From an uncultured Actinomycetes bacterium (lineage in GTDB: Bacteria; Actinomycetota; Actinomycetes; Nanopelagicales; Nanopelagicaceae): DNA of 64,000 nt. Where the stretch lies: the NCBI GenBank assembly GCA_903834515.1, contig CAILJM010000006.1, positions 1 through 64,000 of the forward strand. The letters are read 5' to 3'. This document shows positions 28,468 through 37,885 of the stretch, piece by piece (positions within the stretch are counted from its first letter, which is position 1; each line of letters starts with the position of its first letter). A program made the position numbers and the translations under genes. The notes below the pieces were generated by a model. It ran no database searches. It saw only the letters and a program-made list of their open reading frames with translations, and had not been told where the DNA came from.

Positions 28468-28953
28468 TTATAGGTATTCGGCTGCTTTGATAGTTACAGA
28501 TATTTCGCGGCCATTGGGGGCGGTATACGTGACAGTCGCTCCAATTGTTTGTCCGTGGACAGCGCCACCAAGTGGAGATTTCTCGGAGTAAACGTCGAGG
28601 TCATCTACGGCAATTTCTCGTGAGCCAAGAAGGAAGATCACTTCATCGCCCATAAGTTCCACCGTGACCTTCATGCCTTGTCCAACAATCCCATCGGCAG
28701 ATGCAGGTGGCTCACCGATGTGGGCATTTTCCAACATATGCTTTAACTGGCGAATGCGCGCTTCGATCTTGCCCTGCTCATCTTTGGCTGCGTGATAGCC
28801 ACCGTTCTCTTTCAGATCGCCTTCTGCCCGAGCAGCCTCAATCTTCTTGATGACATCAGCGCGGCGGGGCCCTTCAAGCTCTGAGAGCTCAGCGCGGAGT
28901 CGATCCGCTGCCTCGTGGGTTAGCCAGGTTTGGGGTGATTCTGTAGTGCTCAT
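28468..28953 (-). CDS. greA: Transcription elongation factor GreA
   Basis: GreA rescues backtracked RNA polymerase by stimulating cleavage of the transcript. The 161-residue protein has the N-terminal coiled coil with AARAEGDLKENGGYHAAKDE, whose acidic tip enters the secondary channel, and the C-terminal FKBP-like domain with SPLGGAVHGQTIGATVTY. It is followed on the same strand order (DUF4307 upstream) as in mycobacteria. Confidence 0.96.
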   Translation of the reverse strand: MSTTESPQTWLTHEAADRLRAELSELEGPRRADVIKKIEAARAEGDLKENGGYHAAKDEQGKIEARIRQLKHMLENAHIGEPPASADGIVGQGMKVTVELMGDEVIFLLGSREIAVDDLDVYSEKSPLGGAVHGQTIGATVTYTAPNGREISVTIKAAEYL

Positions 28954-28976
28954 AAGAGAGGTAACTTTACTGGAGG

Positions 28977-29393
28977 TTAAGCAAGTGCACAGCGCAAAAT
29001 AGCCGCATTTACCGCAGCTACGCGGGTTGGAATGGTTCTCACGAGCGTGACCGGCATGAAAGTTCCAGCGGGGAAGCGGTCCGTGATCTCACCCACGGTA
29101 TTTGCTGAAATATCTCGAGCAATCAATTGGCAGAGGTGAGGCCTACTCGAAGTTTTTACAGAGACTGAGTAACGAATTTCCATGTGCGAGCTATCTATCG
29201 CGCGAAATGAGATCAACGTTGAACGTACCTCTGGTCGACTGAAGTGATTGGCAGACCATGCCAACCAGGAGCCACCCACGAGAAGCGCGATGATCGCGGG
29301 AGTAAACCAGCGCTTGTACCGCCTTGTCGAAGGCTCGGGGATTCCATAACGTCGCCGAAGATATGGGTCATCTTCACGACGAATCCTTGCCAT
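28977..29393 (-). CDS. DUF4307 membrane protein
   Basis: A 138-residue protein with an Arg-rich cytoplasmic N-terminus (MARIRREDDPYLRRRYGIP), one transmembrane helix (about 32-50) and an extracytoplasmic domain. It matches DUF4307, which sits beside greA and mca in many actinobacteria; its function is unknown. TAGACT lies 7 nt before ATG 29393 on the minus strand. The mycothiol gene mca, usual here in mycobacteria, is not present. Confidence 0.88.
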   Translation of the reverse strand: MARIRREDDPYLRRRYGIPEPSTRRYKRWFTPAIIALLVGGSWLAWSANHFSRPEVRSTLISFRAIDSSHMEIRYSVSVKTSSRPHLCQLIARDISANTVGEITDRFPAGTFMPVTLVRTIPTRVAAVNAAILRCALA

Positions 29394-29437
29394 GGGAGCG
29401 AGTCTACGTCTTCGCCGATATGGGGGATACTTCTCTC

Positions 29438-29584
29438 ATGAACGACACCACCCAAAATGTAAATGTGGGCCTCGCTGGTTCGTTGACGATGGTCTTCCTC
29501 ACTCTCGCTGTCACTCTGCTCTGCGTAAGTTTTTACCGAAGATACAAACGCGCCCAACGACGCCAAGAGGATCTAGCCGAATAA
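29438..29584 (+). CDS. Small membrane protein (48 aa)
   Basis: A 48-residue protein: about 12 polar residues, one transmembrane helix (GSLTMVFLTLAVTLLCVSFY) and a basic tail (RRYKRAQRRQ). GATACT ends 6 nt before ATG 29438, and GGGGG also lies 11 nt upstream. A small single-helix gene occupies the same place in mycobacteria, near Rv1083. It is likely real given size, hydrophobicity and promoter spacing, but the function is unknown. Confidence 0.7.
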   Translation: MNDTTQNVNVGLAGSLTMVFLTLAVTLLCVSFYRRYKRAQRRQEDLAE

Positions 29585-29601
29585 GCGACATCAGATATCT
29601 C

Positions 29602-30336
29602 ATGAAATTATGGCTTCGCCGTCTATCTTCCTTGCTCCTCGTTCTTGCGCTATTGGCGACTTTTGTTGAACTCGGACTCTGGCAACTTCATCGCGCCCAG
29701 AACGTTCAGAGACAATCCCAGACACCACCAGAGAGACCCATCATCGATCTCGAGAGTGTTGCTGCTGCGGGGCATAATTTAAGAGATGCTTCATACAATC
29801 GACTCGTTACCTTTACTGGTAAATATGTAAAGTATTACGTTGCGCCAAAACAAGTACTTGCTCCCACAAAAGTTGTTGACCTTGAAGTTGGCCTGATGGA
29901 GCTCTCACGCAACCGAGCAATATTGGTAGTGCGTGGACTCAACAACGGATCCCTTGCTAGAACTCCCGGACCCACGACAGTCACTGGTCGCCTCTACCCA
30001 CATCAGAATGAAGACCATGCAAATACAACCGCGACAACTCTCTCTCGCCTAGACCCAGCACTCGTTGCAGGTGTGGGTAATTATCAACTTTTCGATGGCT
30101 ATGTCACCGCTCGATCTGAATCAATCAAAGGGGCCACCACATTATTTGAGATCTCAGGCGATCGCATTCCATCGCCCCAGCTGATCAATCCAGTCGGGGG
30201 TTTTTATTGGCAGCACATCGCCTATGTGATTACCTGGTGGTTCATGGCGCTGCTTGTGCTCTTTGCCCCTTTTTATAACCGTTCAATTAATCGCTCTAAA
30301 CCGACTCAACAACTCGCTCAAAAAATCGAGCCATAA
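29602..30336 (+). CDS. SURF1-like protein
   Basis: A 244-residue protein with a helix near each end (RLSSLLLVLALLATFVELGLW and HIAYVITWWFMALLVLFAPF), the SURF1 topology. Family marks include GLWQLHRAQ, then YNRLVTFTGKY and VVRG-type beta strands. SURF1 helps assemble the haem-copper centre of cytochrome c oxidase. The frame is open upstream to 29392, but ATG 29602 gives the family N-terminus and follows the small protein by 17 nt. Confidence 0.88.
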   Translation: MKLWLRRLSSLLLVLALLATFVELGLWQLHRAQNVQRQSQTPPERPIIDLESVAAAGHNLRDASYNRLVTFTGKYVKYYVAPKQVLAPTKVVDLEVGLMELSRNRAILVVRGLNNGSLARTPGPTTVTGRLYPHQNEDHANTTATTLSRLDPALVAGVGNYQLFDGYVTARSESIKGATTLFEISGDRIPSPQLINPVGGFYWQHIAYVITWWFMALLVLFAPFYNRSINRSKPTQQLAQKIEP

Positions 30337-30375
30337 ATTAACCCGTGTAGTGAAGTGAGCAGGTAAGGTGAATCT

Positions 30376-30711
30376 ATGAATCTTCTCAAAGCAAATAAGG
30401 CAGGCGCCCTCGCTAGGTTCCGACTTATGGCCAATGTTGCTGGTGTTATGTCACTTCTTCTCTGGCTGGTCTACCTACCGATCAAAATCACGGCGACACA
30501 CGACAACGTGCCCAACGCAATTCGCGCTATCGCCGTTGTGCATGGATTCGCCTACATGGTCTATGTACTCGTCACCTTTAACTACTGCTTTGCCGTTCGT
30601 AAGCCACTCAAGGTTGCAATCTTCTACATGCTTGCAGGGACTTTCCCAGTAGCCTCTTTTGTAGCAGATCGTCGCGCTGCTGCAGAGTTCGCAGCAATTA
30701 CAGCAAAGTAG
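30376..30711 (+). CDS. DUF3817 membrane protein
   Basis: A 111-residue protein with three predicted helices, matching DUF3817. LARFRLMANVAGVMSLLLW and VVHGFAYMVYVLVTF are characteristic. Its role is unknown; in other bacteria the domain occurs near oxidase assembly genes, consistent with SURF1 upstream. TAAGGT ends 6 nt before ATG 30376, giving it a probable own leaderless promoter. Confidence 0.86.
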   Translation: MNLLKANKAGALARFRLMANVAGVMSLLLWLVYLPIKITATHDNVPNAIRAIAVVHGFAYMVYVLVTFNYCFAVRKPLKVAIFYMLAGTFPVASFVADRRAAAEFAAITAK

Positions 30712-30719
30712 GAAAGTTC

Positions 30720-31514
30720 ATGGCAGTGGATCCAATGCGAGATCTATTTAAACCTGCCATTAAATCTTTGCTCTACCCACTCTATGAGAAGCGTCTTCTC
30801 CGACAGTTAGACCGCAGCCAAACCCCGCACCACGTAGGAGTCATCCTCGACGGTAATCGGCGGTGGGCGAAGAACAACTTTGGTCGTCCAGAAGATGGAC
30901 ATCGACGAGGTGCTGAAAAGATTATTGAGCTCCTGGAGTGGTGCGAAGAAGCCGATGTCACGATCATTACGCTCTGGTTGTTAAGTACAGATAACCTCAA
31001 TCGCGAGCCTGAAGAGCTAGATGCCTTACTCAAAATCATCGCCGGTGCCGTTGAATACCTAGCCTTGCAGCAGCGGTGGGAGATTCATGCCCTAGGCGCG
31101 CTTGATCTCCTTCCCGAATGGTTGCAAGAGAGCCTTCGTAAGGCTGAGCGTGACTCACAAGGATGCGCGAGGATCGTGGTCAATGTTGCGATCGGCTATG
31201 GCGGCCGTCGAGAGATCGTCGACGCAGTGCGTGATTACATCAAAACGGGAATAGATGGCAAGAAGAGCGCCGATGAGATTGCAGACCATCTCACGATTGC
31301 AGAAATTGATAAACATCTCTACACAAAGGGTATGCCCGACCCGGAGTTAGTGATTCGAACGTCGGGCGAACAGCGTCTCTCTGGATTCCTGCTCTGGCAA
31401 TCAGCGCATTCGGAGTTCTATTTCTGCGAAGCGTACTGGCCAGATTTTCGCAGAGTAGATTTCCTTCGAGCCCTGCGCGCATATTCGCAGCGCCACCGTC
31501 GCTTTGGGCAGTAA
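30720..31514 (+). CDS. cis-prenyltransferase (Z-isoprenyl diphosphate synthase)
   Basis: A 264-residue UppS-fold enzyme that adds isopentenyl units in cis. The diphosphate-binding motif is HVGVILDGNRRWAKNN (catalytic Asp), followed by GHRRGAEKI; the C-terminal RTSGEQRLSGFLLWQSAHSE binds isopentenyl diphosphate. It resembles the actinobacterial short-chain type (Rv1086, Z,E-farnesyl diphosphate synthase) rather than decaprenyl synthase, but product length cannot be read from sequence. Located 8 nt after DUF3817. Confidence 0.9.
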   Translation: MAVDPMRDLFKPAIKSLLYPLYEKRLLRQLDRSQTPHHVGVILDGNRRWAKNNFGRPEDGHRRGAEKIIELLEWCEEADVTIITLWLLSTDNLNREPEELDALLKIIAGAVEYLALQQRWEIHALGALDLLPEWLQESLRKAERDSQGCARIVVNVAIGYGGRREIVDAVRDYIKTGIDGKKSADEIADHLTIAEIDKHLYTKGMPDPELVIRTSGEQRLSGFLLWQSAHSEFYFCEAYWPDFRRVDFLRALRAYSQRHRRFGQ

Positions 31515-31663
31515 CTGATTCGCCGACGCTATTCGACATGAAAATTTAACTTTCAAGGGCTGCGTGTCGCCGACCCCCGCGCCCTGGCGAGTTCTACCTT
31601 TTGAGTTATAAGTCCGATTCCCCCGGAACCGAATACTCTGCGTGGAAATGCGAGATACCCACT

Positions 31664-32989
31664 TTGGCCTCATCAAAAAGCCATAAAGGTCGAAAGACAT
31701 ATGTATTAGACACCAGCGTACTTCTTGCCGACCCGGCCGCTATTGGTCGTTTCGCTGAGCACGAGGTCATCATTCCGATCATTGTCATCGGAGAACTTGA
31801 GACTAAACGCGATCATCCAGAGCTCGGCTACTTCGCTCGGTCTGCACTCAGAATGCTCGATGATATTCGCATCAAACATGGCCGCCTCGACGAATCGATC
31901 GAGATCAATGACGAGGGTGGCATTCTGCGGGTAGAGCTCAACCACTCTGATGTCTCCTCGCTGCCATCTGGTTTCATGCGTGATGGCTCCAATGACACAA
32001 GAATTTTGGCGATCGCTAAGAATTTGATGGCGGAAGGCCGTGAGGTTGTTCTCGTCACAAAAGATCTTCCGTTGCGTGTGAAGGCTTCATCCTGCGGAGT
32101 CGAAGCCGAGGAGTATCGCGCTGAACTGGCCTCAAGCGCTGGTTGGACTGGAATTGTTGAAGTCAATGTGGGCGGAAATCTCATTGATGCCCTCTATGAG
32201 AATGATCGAACTGCCCACGATCTTGGAAAGGAACATCCCGTACATACGGGGCTTGTGCTTCACTCCGAAAAGGGGAGTGCACTCGCACGAGTTATGCCGG
32301 ATAAGCGAATCCAATTAGTACGTGGGGATCGATCAGCTTTTGGCTTACATGGCAGATCGGCAGAACAGCGGGTTGCTCTCGATCTTCTTCTCGATAATGA
32401 GATTGGAATTGTCTCCCTAGGAGGCCGCGCCGGCACTGGAAAATCTGCGCTCGCTCTCTGCGCTGGACTCGAAGCAGTTCTTGAGCGACGCCATCACAAG
32501 AAGGTTGTCATCTTTCGCCCGCTCTATGCTGTCGGTGGACAAGAGCTTGGTTACTTACCGGGTTCAGAGGGCGAGAAGATGTCGCCCTGGGCACAGGCAG
32601 TCTTCGACACTTTAGGCGCCTTGGTCAGCCAGAGCGTCATCGACGAGATCATCGACAGAGGTCTCATTGAGGTTTTGCCGCTTACCCACATTCGCGGCCG
32701 TTCCCTTCACGACAGTTTTGTCATTGTTGATGAAGCCCAGTCACTAGAACGGGGAGTCTTGCTCACCGTCCTCTCCAGAATTGGCCAGGGATCGCGGGTA
32801 ATCCTTACTCATGACATCGCCCAGCGAGATAACTTACGAGTCGGCCGCCATGATGGAATTGCCGCCGTCGTCGAATCGCTGAAGGGTCATCCACTCTTTG
32901 CGCATGTGACCCTGACTAGATCTGAGCGATCGGCAATCGCCGCACTTGTCACCGAGATGTTGGAAGAGCCGCTCAACTTCACTGCTTAA
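31664..32989 (+). CDS. PhoH-family ATPase with N-terminal PIN domain (PhoH2-like)
   Basis: An N-terminal PIN ribonuclease domain ([18 protein letters not shown], Asp residues for metal) is fused to a C-terminal PhoH ATPase ([13 protein letters not shown] near residue 250, VIVDEAQSL). Mycobacterial PhoH2 is an RNA helicase/RNase of this form, about 433 residues. The frame is open from TTG 31601, and TTG 31664 is a second choice giving 441 residues and the usual short N-terminal tail. Neither start has a good ribosome-binding site, so the exact start is uncertain. Confidence 0.9.
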   Translation: MASSKSHKGRKTYVLDTSVLLADPAAIGRFAEHEVIIPIIVIGELETKRDHPELGYFARSALRMLDDIRIKHGRLDESIEINDEGGILRVELNHSDVSSLPSGFMRDGSNDTRILAIAKNLMAEGREVVLVTKDLPLRVKASSCGVEAEEYRAELASSAGWTGIVEVNVGGNLIDALYENDRTAHDLGKEHPVHTGLVLHSEKGSALARVMPDKRIQLVRGDRSAFGLHGRSAEQRVALDLLLDNEIGIVSLGGRAGTGKSALALCAGLEAVLERRHHKKVVIFRPLYAVGGQELGYLPGSEGEKMSPWAQAVFDTLGALVSQSVIDEIIDRGLIEVLPLTHIRGRSLHDSFVIVDEAQSLERGVLLTVLSRIGQGSRVILTHDIAQRDNLRVGRHDGIAAVVESLKGHPLFAHVTLTRSERSAIAALVTEMLEEPLNFTA

Positions 32990-33193
32990 AGCGGCCGCCG
33001 CGACAAAACGGACATTTGCCACTTCCTCCCTTCTCACCTGCGCTTTTGCCTGCCCTCAAAACTGTGAGTAAAAACTTTTTTTCACTCCAAGCGGGTTTAA
33101 ATTTGCCGTTGATTCACATGGATGTAACTCTTTAGCCCGATCACCCCACATTGGGGGGGATGGAACTAGAAGGAAAGTGGGAGGAGGTAGCTG

Positions 33194-33802
33194 ATGAAGA
33201 TAAGCAAGCCAGTTGTAGCGCTCGGCGCAGCCTTCCTCATCTCGATCCTCGCCTCGGTCGATACCACCTTTGCTCAGATCAGCTCACATCGAGATCTCAC
33301 CTTGGCCGATCCAGCCCTTGTCATAGCTCGCCCAGTGAAGAGCGCCGCTTTAACGGGCGATCAAGTTTTGATGGTTCCGACAACGACTCCGCCTCTGACT
33401 GCAGGACTTGTCGATTTGGGTTCAGTCCCTGCGGTAAGCGCACATCAGATGTCCCTCGTGGCTCTCGCCTCCGAGCAGGTTCAATTGGCTAAGACACCCA
33501 GCGGTGCTCAACAAGTTGCTCAATCACTCATCGATGCGACCTACAAATGGAATGCAGCTCAAGTTCAGTGCCTTGATACCTTGTGGAACAAGGAGAGCCA
33601 CTGGAACTTCCAGGCTCACAATTATCGAAGCGGTGCCCATGGAATCGCTCAAGCGCTCCCGGCTAATAAGATGGAAGTTATTGCCATGGATTGGCGAACT
33701 AATCCCATCACTCAAATCAAGTGGGGCCTTCGCTACATCAGCGTCAGATATGGGACACCCTGCAAGGCTTTAGCAAAACATCGTCGAGCCGGGAGCTATT
33801 AA
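33194..33802 (+). CDS. Secreted lysozyme-like (transglycosylase-fold) protein
   Basis: A 202-residue exported protein: signal peptide (residues 1-28, ending TTFA), a low-complexity linker, and a C-terminal lysozyme-like domain. The domain shows [17 protein letters not shown] with the likely catalytic Glu, [15 protein letters not shown], then [20 protein letters not shown]. It resembles the aggregation-promoting-factor type transglycosylase domain. A strong GGAGGAGG-type Shine-Dalgarno precedes ATG 33194. Its stop overlaps that of fumarase by 3 nt on the opposite strand. Confidence 0.85.
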   Translation: MKISKPVVALGAAFLISILASVDTTFAQISSHRDLTLADPALVIARPVKSAALTGDQVLMVPTTTPPLTAGLVDLGSVPAVSAHQMSLVALASEQVQLAKTPSGAQQVAQSLIDATYKWNAAQVQCLDTLWNKESHWNFQAHNYRSGAHGIAQALPANKMEVIAMDWRTNPITQIKWGLRYISVRYGTPCKALAKHRRAGSY

Positions 33803-35451
33803 GCCGGTTTCATCCCAATACTGATCGGCTTGCTCGTCTCGGCAAAGAAATCGTTCCCCTTGTCATCGATCACGATAAAGGCAGGGAAATTCTCGACCTC
33901 AATCTTCCAAATTGCCTCCATGCCGAGGTCGGCATAATCCAAGACCTCAACCTTCTTGATGCAATCTTGGGCTAACCGGGCAGCGGGGCCTCCGATCGAG
34001 CCAAGATAGAAGCCGCCATGTTTCTTGCACGCTTCGGTAACAGCCCTTGATCGATTGCCCTTTGCCAGCATGATCATCGAACCACCGGCTGCTTGGAATT
34101 CTTCAACGTAGGAATCCATGCGACCAGCGGTAGTTGGCCCAAAAGATCCAGAGGCATAGCCGACAGGAGTCTTTGCTGGCCCTGCGTAATAGACGGCATG
34201 ATCCTTAAAGTATTGAGGAAGCTCCTCGCCGGCGTCGAGCAGACGCTTTAGTTTCGCGTGGGCTAAATCTCTCGCCACGATCAATGTGCCGTTCAGCTCG
34301 AGGCGGGTCTTGATCGGGTATTGCGAGAGAATTTTGAGAACCTCTGCCATGGGTTGATTCAGGTCAATCTTTACTACATCGTCGTTGAGATGCTCATCAG
34401 TTGTCTCAGGTAAGAATTTTGCGGGGTCTCGCTCCAACTTCTCGAGGAAGATTCCCTCCTTTGTGATCTTTCCCTTTGCCTGACGATCGGCTGAACATGA
34501 GACGGCAATCGCGATAGGAAGGGAAGCACCGTGTCGAGGAAGGCGGATAACTCGAACATCGTGACAGAAATACTTTCCACCAAACTGCGCGCCAATACCC
34601 AAAGTTCGCGTTAGGGCTAGAACTTGCTCTTCTAGATCTAGGTCTCTAAATCCTCTCCCTGTCGCAGCATCTCCTGTGGTTGGGAGGCTATCGAGGTAGT
34701 GAGTAGATGCGAGTTTTGCCGTCTTCACAGTCTGCTCAGCGCTCGTTCCGCCTATAACTAACGCTAAGTGATACGGGGGACAAGCCGCAGTTCCGAGTGA
34801 GCGCAGTTTTTCGTCGAGCCAATTCATGAAGGAGGATGGGTTGAGTACGGCCTTGGTCTCTTGATAGAGAAAAGACTTGTTTGCACTTCCGCCGCCTTTG
34901 GCGATGAATAAGAAGTTATATTCATTTGGATGATCGGAATCTGAATAGATTTCAACTTGGGCAGGCAAATTATTGCCAGTGTTCTTCTCTTCCCATGTTG
35001 TCACTGCTGCCATTTGAGAGTAGCGAAGATTTAACGTGGTGTAAGCCTCAAAGACTCCACGGGATACAGATTTTTCATCTTTCTCTGAGGTGAGAACGCG
35101 CTGACCTTTTTTACCCATGACGAGTGCAGTGCCAGTGTCTTGGCACATGGGAAGCACGCCGCCAGCGGCGATATTGGCATTCTTAAGGAGGTCGAGCGCT
35201 ACGAATCGGTCATTGGGCGAGCTCTCTGGATCTGTAAGAATTTTAGAGAGTTGTTCTAGATGCTCATCGCGCAGGTAATGAGAAATATCGTGAATTGCAG
35301 TGGCGGTCAATTCTGCAATTGCTTCTGGAGAGACCTTGAGAAATTCCATCCCCTCGGCGGTGAAGGTAGAGACGCCCTCACGTGAAAGTAATCGATACTC
35401 AGTCTTCTCTTCCCCAAGAGGAAGAAGATCTTCGTAGATGAACTCAGGCAT
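33799..35451 (-). CDS. Class I fumarate hydratase
   Basis: An iron-sulfur fumarase of the TCA cycle, 550 residues, with alpha and beta parts fused. The cluster Cys residues are in [21 protein letters not shown]-like [10 protein letters not shown], and the C-terminal [30 protein letters not shown]-type [17 protein letters not shown] is the beta signature. ATG 35451 was chosen over a start 14 codons upstream because it gives [13 protein letters not shown] and lies 7 nt inside the xseB 3' end with GAGG upstream. It is likely co-transcribed with xseBA. Confidence 0.94.
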   Translation of the reverse strand: MPEFIYEDLLPLGEEKTEYRLLSREGVSTFTAEGMEFLKVSPEAIAELTATAIHDISHYLRDEHLEQLSKILTDPESSPNDRFVALDLLKNANIAAGGVLPMCQDTGTALVMGKKGQRVLTSEKDEKSVSRGVFEAYTTLNLRYSQMAAVTTWEEKNTGNNLPAQVEIYSDSDHPNEYNFLFIAKGGGSANKSFLYQETKAVLNPSSFMNWLDEKLRSLGTAACPPYHLALVIGGTSAEQTVKTAKLASTHYLDSLPTTGDAATGRGFRDLDLEEQVLALTRTLGIGAQFGGKYFCHDVRVIRLPRHGASLPIAIAVSCSADRQAKGKITKEGIFLEKLERDPAKFLPETTDEHLNDDVVKIDLNQPMAEVLKILSQYPIKTRLELNGTLIVARDLAHAKLKRLLDAGEELPQYFKDHAVYYAGPAKTPVGYASGSFGPTTAGRMDSYVEEFQAAGGSMIMLAKGNRSRAVTEACKKHGGFYLGSIGGPAARLAQDCIKKVEVLDYADLGMEAIWKIEVENFPAFIVIDDKGNDFFAETSKPISIGMKPA

Positions 35452-35665
35452 TTGAAGCCTCGTCCGAGGATGTGGAGTTGGATTTGGCCGCATCTAATTT
35501 CGCCTTGGCTCCATCGAGCCACTCTTGGCAGATCTGAGCGAGCACTTCACCGCGCTCCCAGAGTGCGAGCGACTCCTCTAACGATGATTGCCCCGACTCT
35601 AAATTCGCCACAACAGCGGCAAGTTCATCTCGCGCTTGTTCGTATGAGAGTTTCTTATCAGCCAT
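35444..35665 (-). CDS. xseB: Exodeoxyribonuclease VII small subunit
   Basis: A 73-residue helical protein with the family signature [20 protein letters not shown] and [20 protein letters not shown]. It binds XseA to form exonuclease VII, which degrades single-stranded DNA. TAGATT lies 7 nt before the ATG on the minus strand. It sits between xseA (32 nt upstream) and fumarase, whose start overlaps its end by 8 nt. Confidence 0.95.
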   Translation of the reverse strand: MADKKLSYEQARDELAAVVANLESGQSSLEESLALWERGEVLAQICQEWLDGAKAKLDAAKSNSTSSDEASNA

Positions 35666-35697
35666 GCCGTTAAATCTACTCCTATCCGCAGATGTGA

Positions 35698-36906
35698 CTA
35701 GAGCGCCGCATCGGTTGTGGCGGCGACCACACCATCAGCCACTTTGATGCTGATGCGATCACCCGGCTGAAGTTGTGAAGAGTGTCGAACAATCTCGCCA
35801 GAGGCAGTTTGAACCACGGCATATCCGCGATCCAAGGTCGACTGTGGTGAGAGGGTCCGGATTTGAGCTCGCAGGGATTCGAGCTCTTCTCGCCCAAGAG
35901 ATAACTCGCTCTCCATGCCGCGTACGGCACGAGAGCGCAACTGGTAGATGATTTCACATCGATGTGTGAGAAGTGAATATGGATCTTTGAGAATTGGGCG
36001 GCTCTTCATCTGCGCAATTAGGGCGCTCTCCCGTGAGATGAGGTTATCTACAAACCGCAAACTTCGACCTTGAAAATTCTTTAACTTCGTGACTTCTTCA
36101 AGGAGATCTGGGACAACTCGCTTTCCTGCATCTGTCGGCGTCGAAGCGCGCCAATCGGCCACTAGATCTAGCAACGGAGCATCTTTCTCGTGTCCAATTG
36201 CGCTCACGATAGGAGTCTGCGCGTTTGCTACCAGACGTACCAGGCTCTCATCACTGAAGGGCAGGAGGTCTTCAAATGATCCACCACCACGAGTAATGAT
36301 GATGACATCGACATCAGGATCAGCATCTAATTCATTGAGTGCGGCGCTCACTTCAGCGACGGCAGCGGCACCTTGCACTGCTACTTCTCTAATCGCAAAT
36401 TGAACGGCAGGCCATCGACGCTTCGCATTTTCAACGACATCTTTCTCTGCATCAGAGTTGCGACCACAAATGAGGCCGACGACGGTGGGCAAGAAGGGCA
36501 ACTCTTTTTTTCGCTCGACAGCAAAGAGCCCTTCGTCTGCGAGAAGCCTTTTCAGGAGTTCAAGTCGCGCAAGAAGTTCGCCGACACCCACTTGTCTGAT
36601 CTCTTTGACACTCATTGATAGTGATCCGCTCTTGGCATACCAAGAGACTTTAGAATGCATCACCACTCGCGCATTTGCCGGTAGTGGGTTCACTGCAGCA
36701 AGTACTGATTTGTGGCACATAATCGAGAGGCTCATATCGGCGCTGGTATCCCGGAGTCGCATGAAGACCATCTGCGCCCCAGGTCGCACCGTTACTTCGG
36801 AAAGTTCGCCTTCGATCCAGACTGGACCCAATTTGCTGAGATATTCACCAATTGCCTCTGAGATGACGCGAACCGGGAGTGGCTCCTGCGCTGAGTTCTC
36901 GAGCAT
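35698..36906 (-). CDS. xseA: Exodeoxyribonuclease VII large subunit
   Basis: The catalytic subunit of exonuclease VII, 402 residues. The N-terminal OB fold reads VWIEGELSEVTVRPGAQMVF and the catalytic region GLICGRNSDAEKDVVENAKR, VDVIIITRGGGSFEDLLPF and VSAIGHEKDAPLLDLVADWR. The C-terminus carries the long coiled coil. In many members the first motif is GVITS; here it is GLICG. It is divergent from ispH, with both probably leaderless. Confidence 0.95.
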   Translation of the reverse strand: MLENSAQEPLPVRVISEAIGEYLSKLGPVWIEGELSEVTVRPGAQMVFMRLRDTSADMSLSIMCHKSVLAAVNPLPANARVVMHSKVSWYAKSGSLSMSVKEIRQVGVGELLARLELLKRLLADEGLFAVERKKELPFLPTVVGLICGRNSDAEKDVVENAKRRWPAVQFAIREVAVQGAAAVAEVSAALNELDADPDVDVIIITRGGGSFEDLLPFSDESLVRLVANAQTPIVSAIGHEKDAPLLDLVADWRASTPTDAGKRVVPDLLEEVTKLKNFQGRSLRFVDNLISRESALIAQMKSRPILKDPYSLLTHRCEIIYQLRSRAVRGMESELSLGREELESLRAQIRTLSPQSTLDRGYAVVQTASGEIVRHSSQLQPGDRISIKVADGVVAATTDAAL

Positions 36907-36912
36907 GGCCGA

Positions 36913-36925
36913 ACTCTAATAGGCT
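36913..36925. promoter_or_regulatory. Adjacent divergent -10 elements for xseA and ispH
   Basis: On the minus strand TAGAGT (36918-36913) ends 6 nt before the xseA ATG (36906). On the plus strand TAGGCT (36920-36925) ends 6 nt before the ispH ATG (36932). Both promoters fit leaderless transcription and lie back to back with 1 nt between them. Confidence 0.6.
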
Positions 36926-36931
36926 TGCCTC

Positions 36932-37885
36932 ATGGGTAAGCGAGTATTACTAGCAGCACCACGAGGTTATTGCGCAGGCGTCGACCGCGCCGTCGTTGCA
37001 GTCGAGAAAGCTCTCGACCTCTACGGGGCTCCGATCTATGTGCGCAAGCAGATTGTTCACAATAAGCATGTGGTCGCGACCCTTGAGGCGCGAGGTGTCA
37101 TCTTCGTTGATGAGACGACTGATGTGCCAGAGGGATCAACTGTGGTTTTCTCGGCTCACGGCGTTTCACCCGCCGTCCACGCAGAGGCTGCGGGACGAAA
37201 TTTGAAGACAATCGATGCAACCTGCCCGCTCGTTACCAAGGTCCATCACGAGGTAAAGCGTTTTGCCCAAGAGGATTTAGATATTCTCCTTATTGGCCAC
37301 GAGGGTCACGAGGAAGTCGAAGGTACTGCGGGTGAGGCACCTGAGCACGTGCAACTAGTTGATGGCCTAGCCGGAATCGACTCACTTCAGGTACGCGATG
37401 AATCTAAAGTTGCATGGCTTTCCCAGACAACTCTCTCTGTCGACGAGACTTTGCAAACTGTCGCCGCTTTAAAGAAGCGATTCCCAAATCTCATGGATCC
37501 GCCATCGGATGATATTTGTTACGCAACTCAAAATCGACAGGTCGCAATTAAGCAGATCGCCCCAGAGGCGGATTTAGTTCTCGTTGTGGGGTCGACCAAT
37601 TCATCGAACTCAGTTCGTCTCGTCGAGGTATCGAAAGAGTATGGCGCGAAAGCTGCCTACCTCATCGACTATGCCGCTGAAGTAAGAGATGAGTGGTTTG
37701 ATGGAGTTGAGACGATTGGCGTCTCCAGTGGTGCTTCCGTCCCAGAGATTTTGGTCGATGATTTACTTAAAGAGTTAGAGCGTAGGGGTTTTTCTGATGT
37801 GCAAACTGTTACTGCAATGGAAGAACATTTGCTCTTTGCGATGCCACCTGAGCTTCGAAAAGATTTGAAGGCAGCGGGAAAGTAA
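36932..37885 (+). CDS. ispH: 4-hydroxy-3-methylbut-2-enyl diphosphate reductase
   Basis: The last enzyme of the MEP isoprenoid pathway, producing IPP and DMAPP at a [4Fe-4S] centre. The three cluster Cys residues are in [25 protein letters not shown] and [11 protein letters not shown]; the catalytic Glu is in [13 protein letters not shown]. Length is 317 residues. Its stop directly abuts the glpK stop (convergent, no spacer). Confidence 0.97.
   Translation: MGKRVLLAAPRGYCAGVDRAVVAVEKALDLYGAPIYVRKQIVHNKHVVATLEARGVIFVDETTDVPEGSTVVFSAHGVSPAVHAEAAGRNLKTIDATCPLVTKVHHEVKRFAQEDLDILLIGHEGHEEVEGTAGEAPEHVQLVDGLAGIDSLQVRDESKVAWLSQTTLSVDETLQTVAALKKRFPNLMDPPSDDICYATQNRQVAIKQIAPEADLVLVVGSTNSSNSVRLVEVSKEYGAKAAYLIDYAAEVRDEWFDGVETIGVSSGASVPEILVDDLLKELERRGFSDVQTVTAMEEHLLFAMPPELRKDLKAAGK

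Noticed and set aside
33000-33193. c-di-AMP (ydaO) riboswitch upstream of the secreted lysozyme-like gene
   Set aside because: This class often precedes cell-wall hydrolases in actinobacteria, but I could not find the conserved ydaO blocks; only AT-rich sequence, a weak GAGT/ACTC hairpin and a strong ribosome-binding site are seen.
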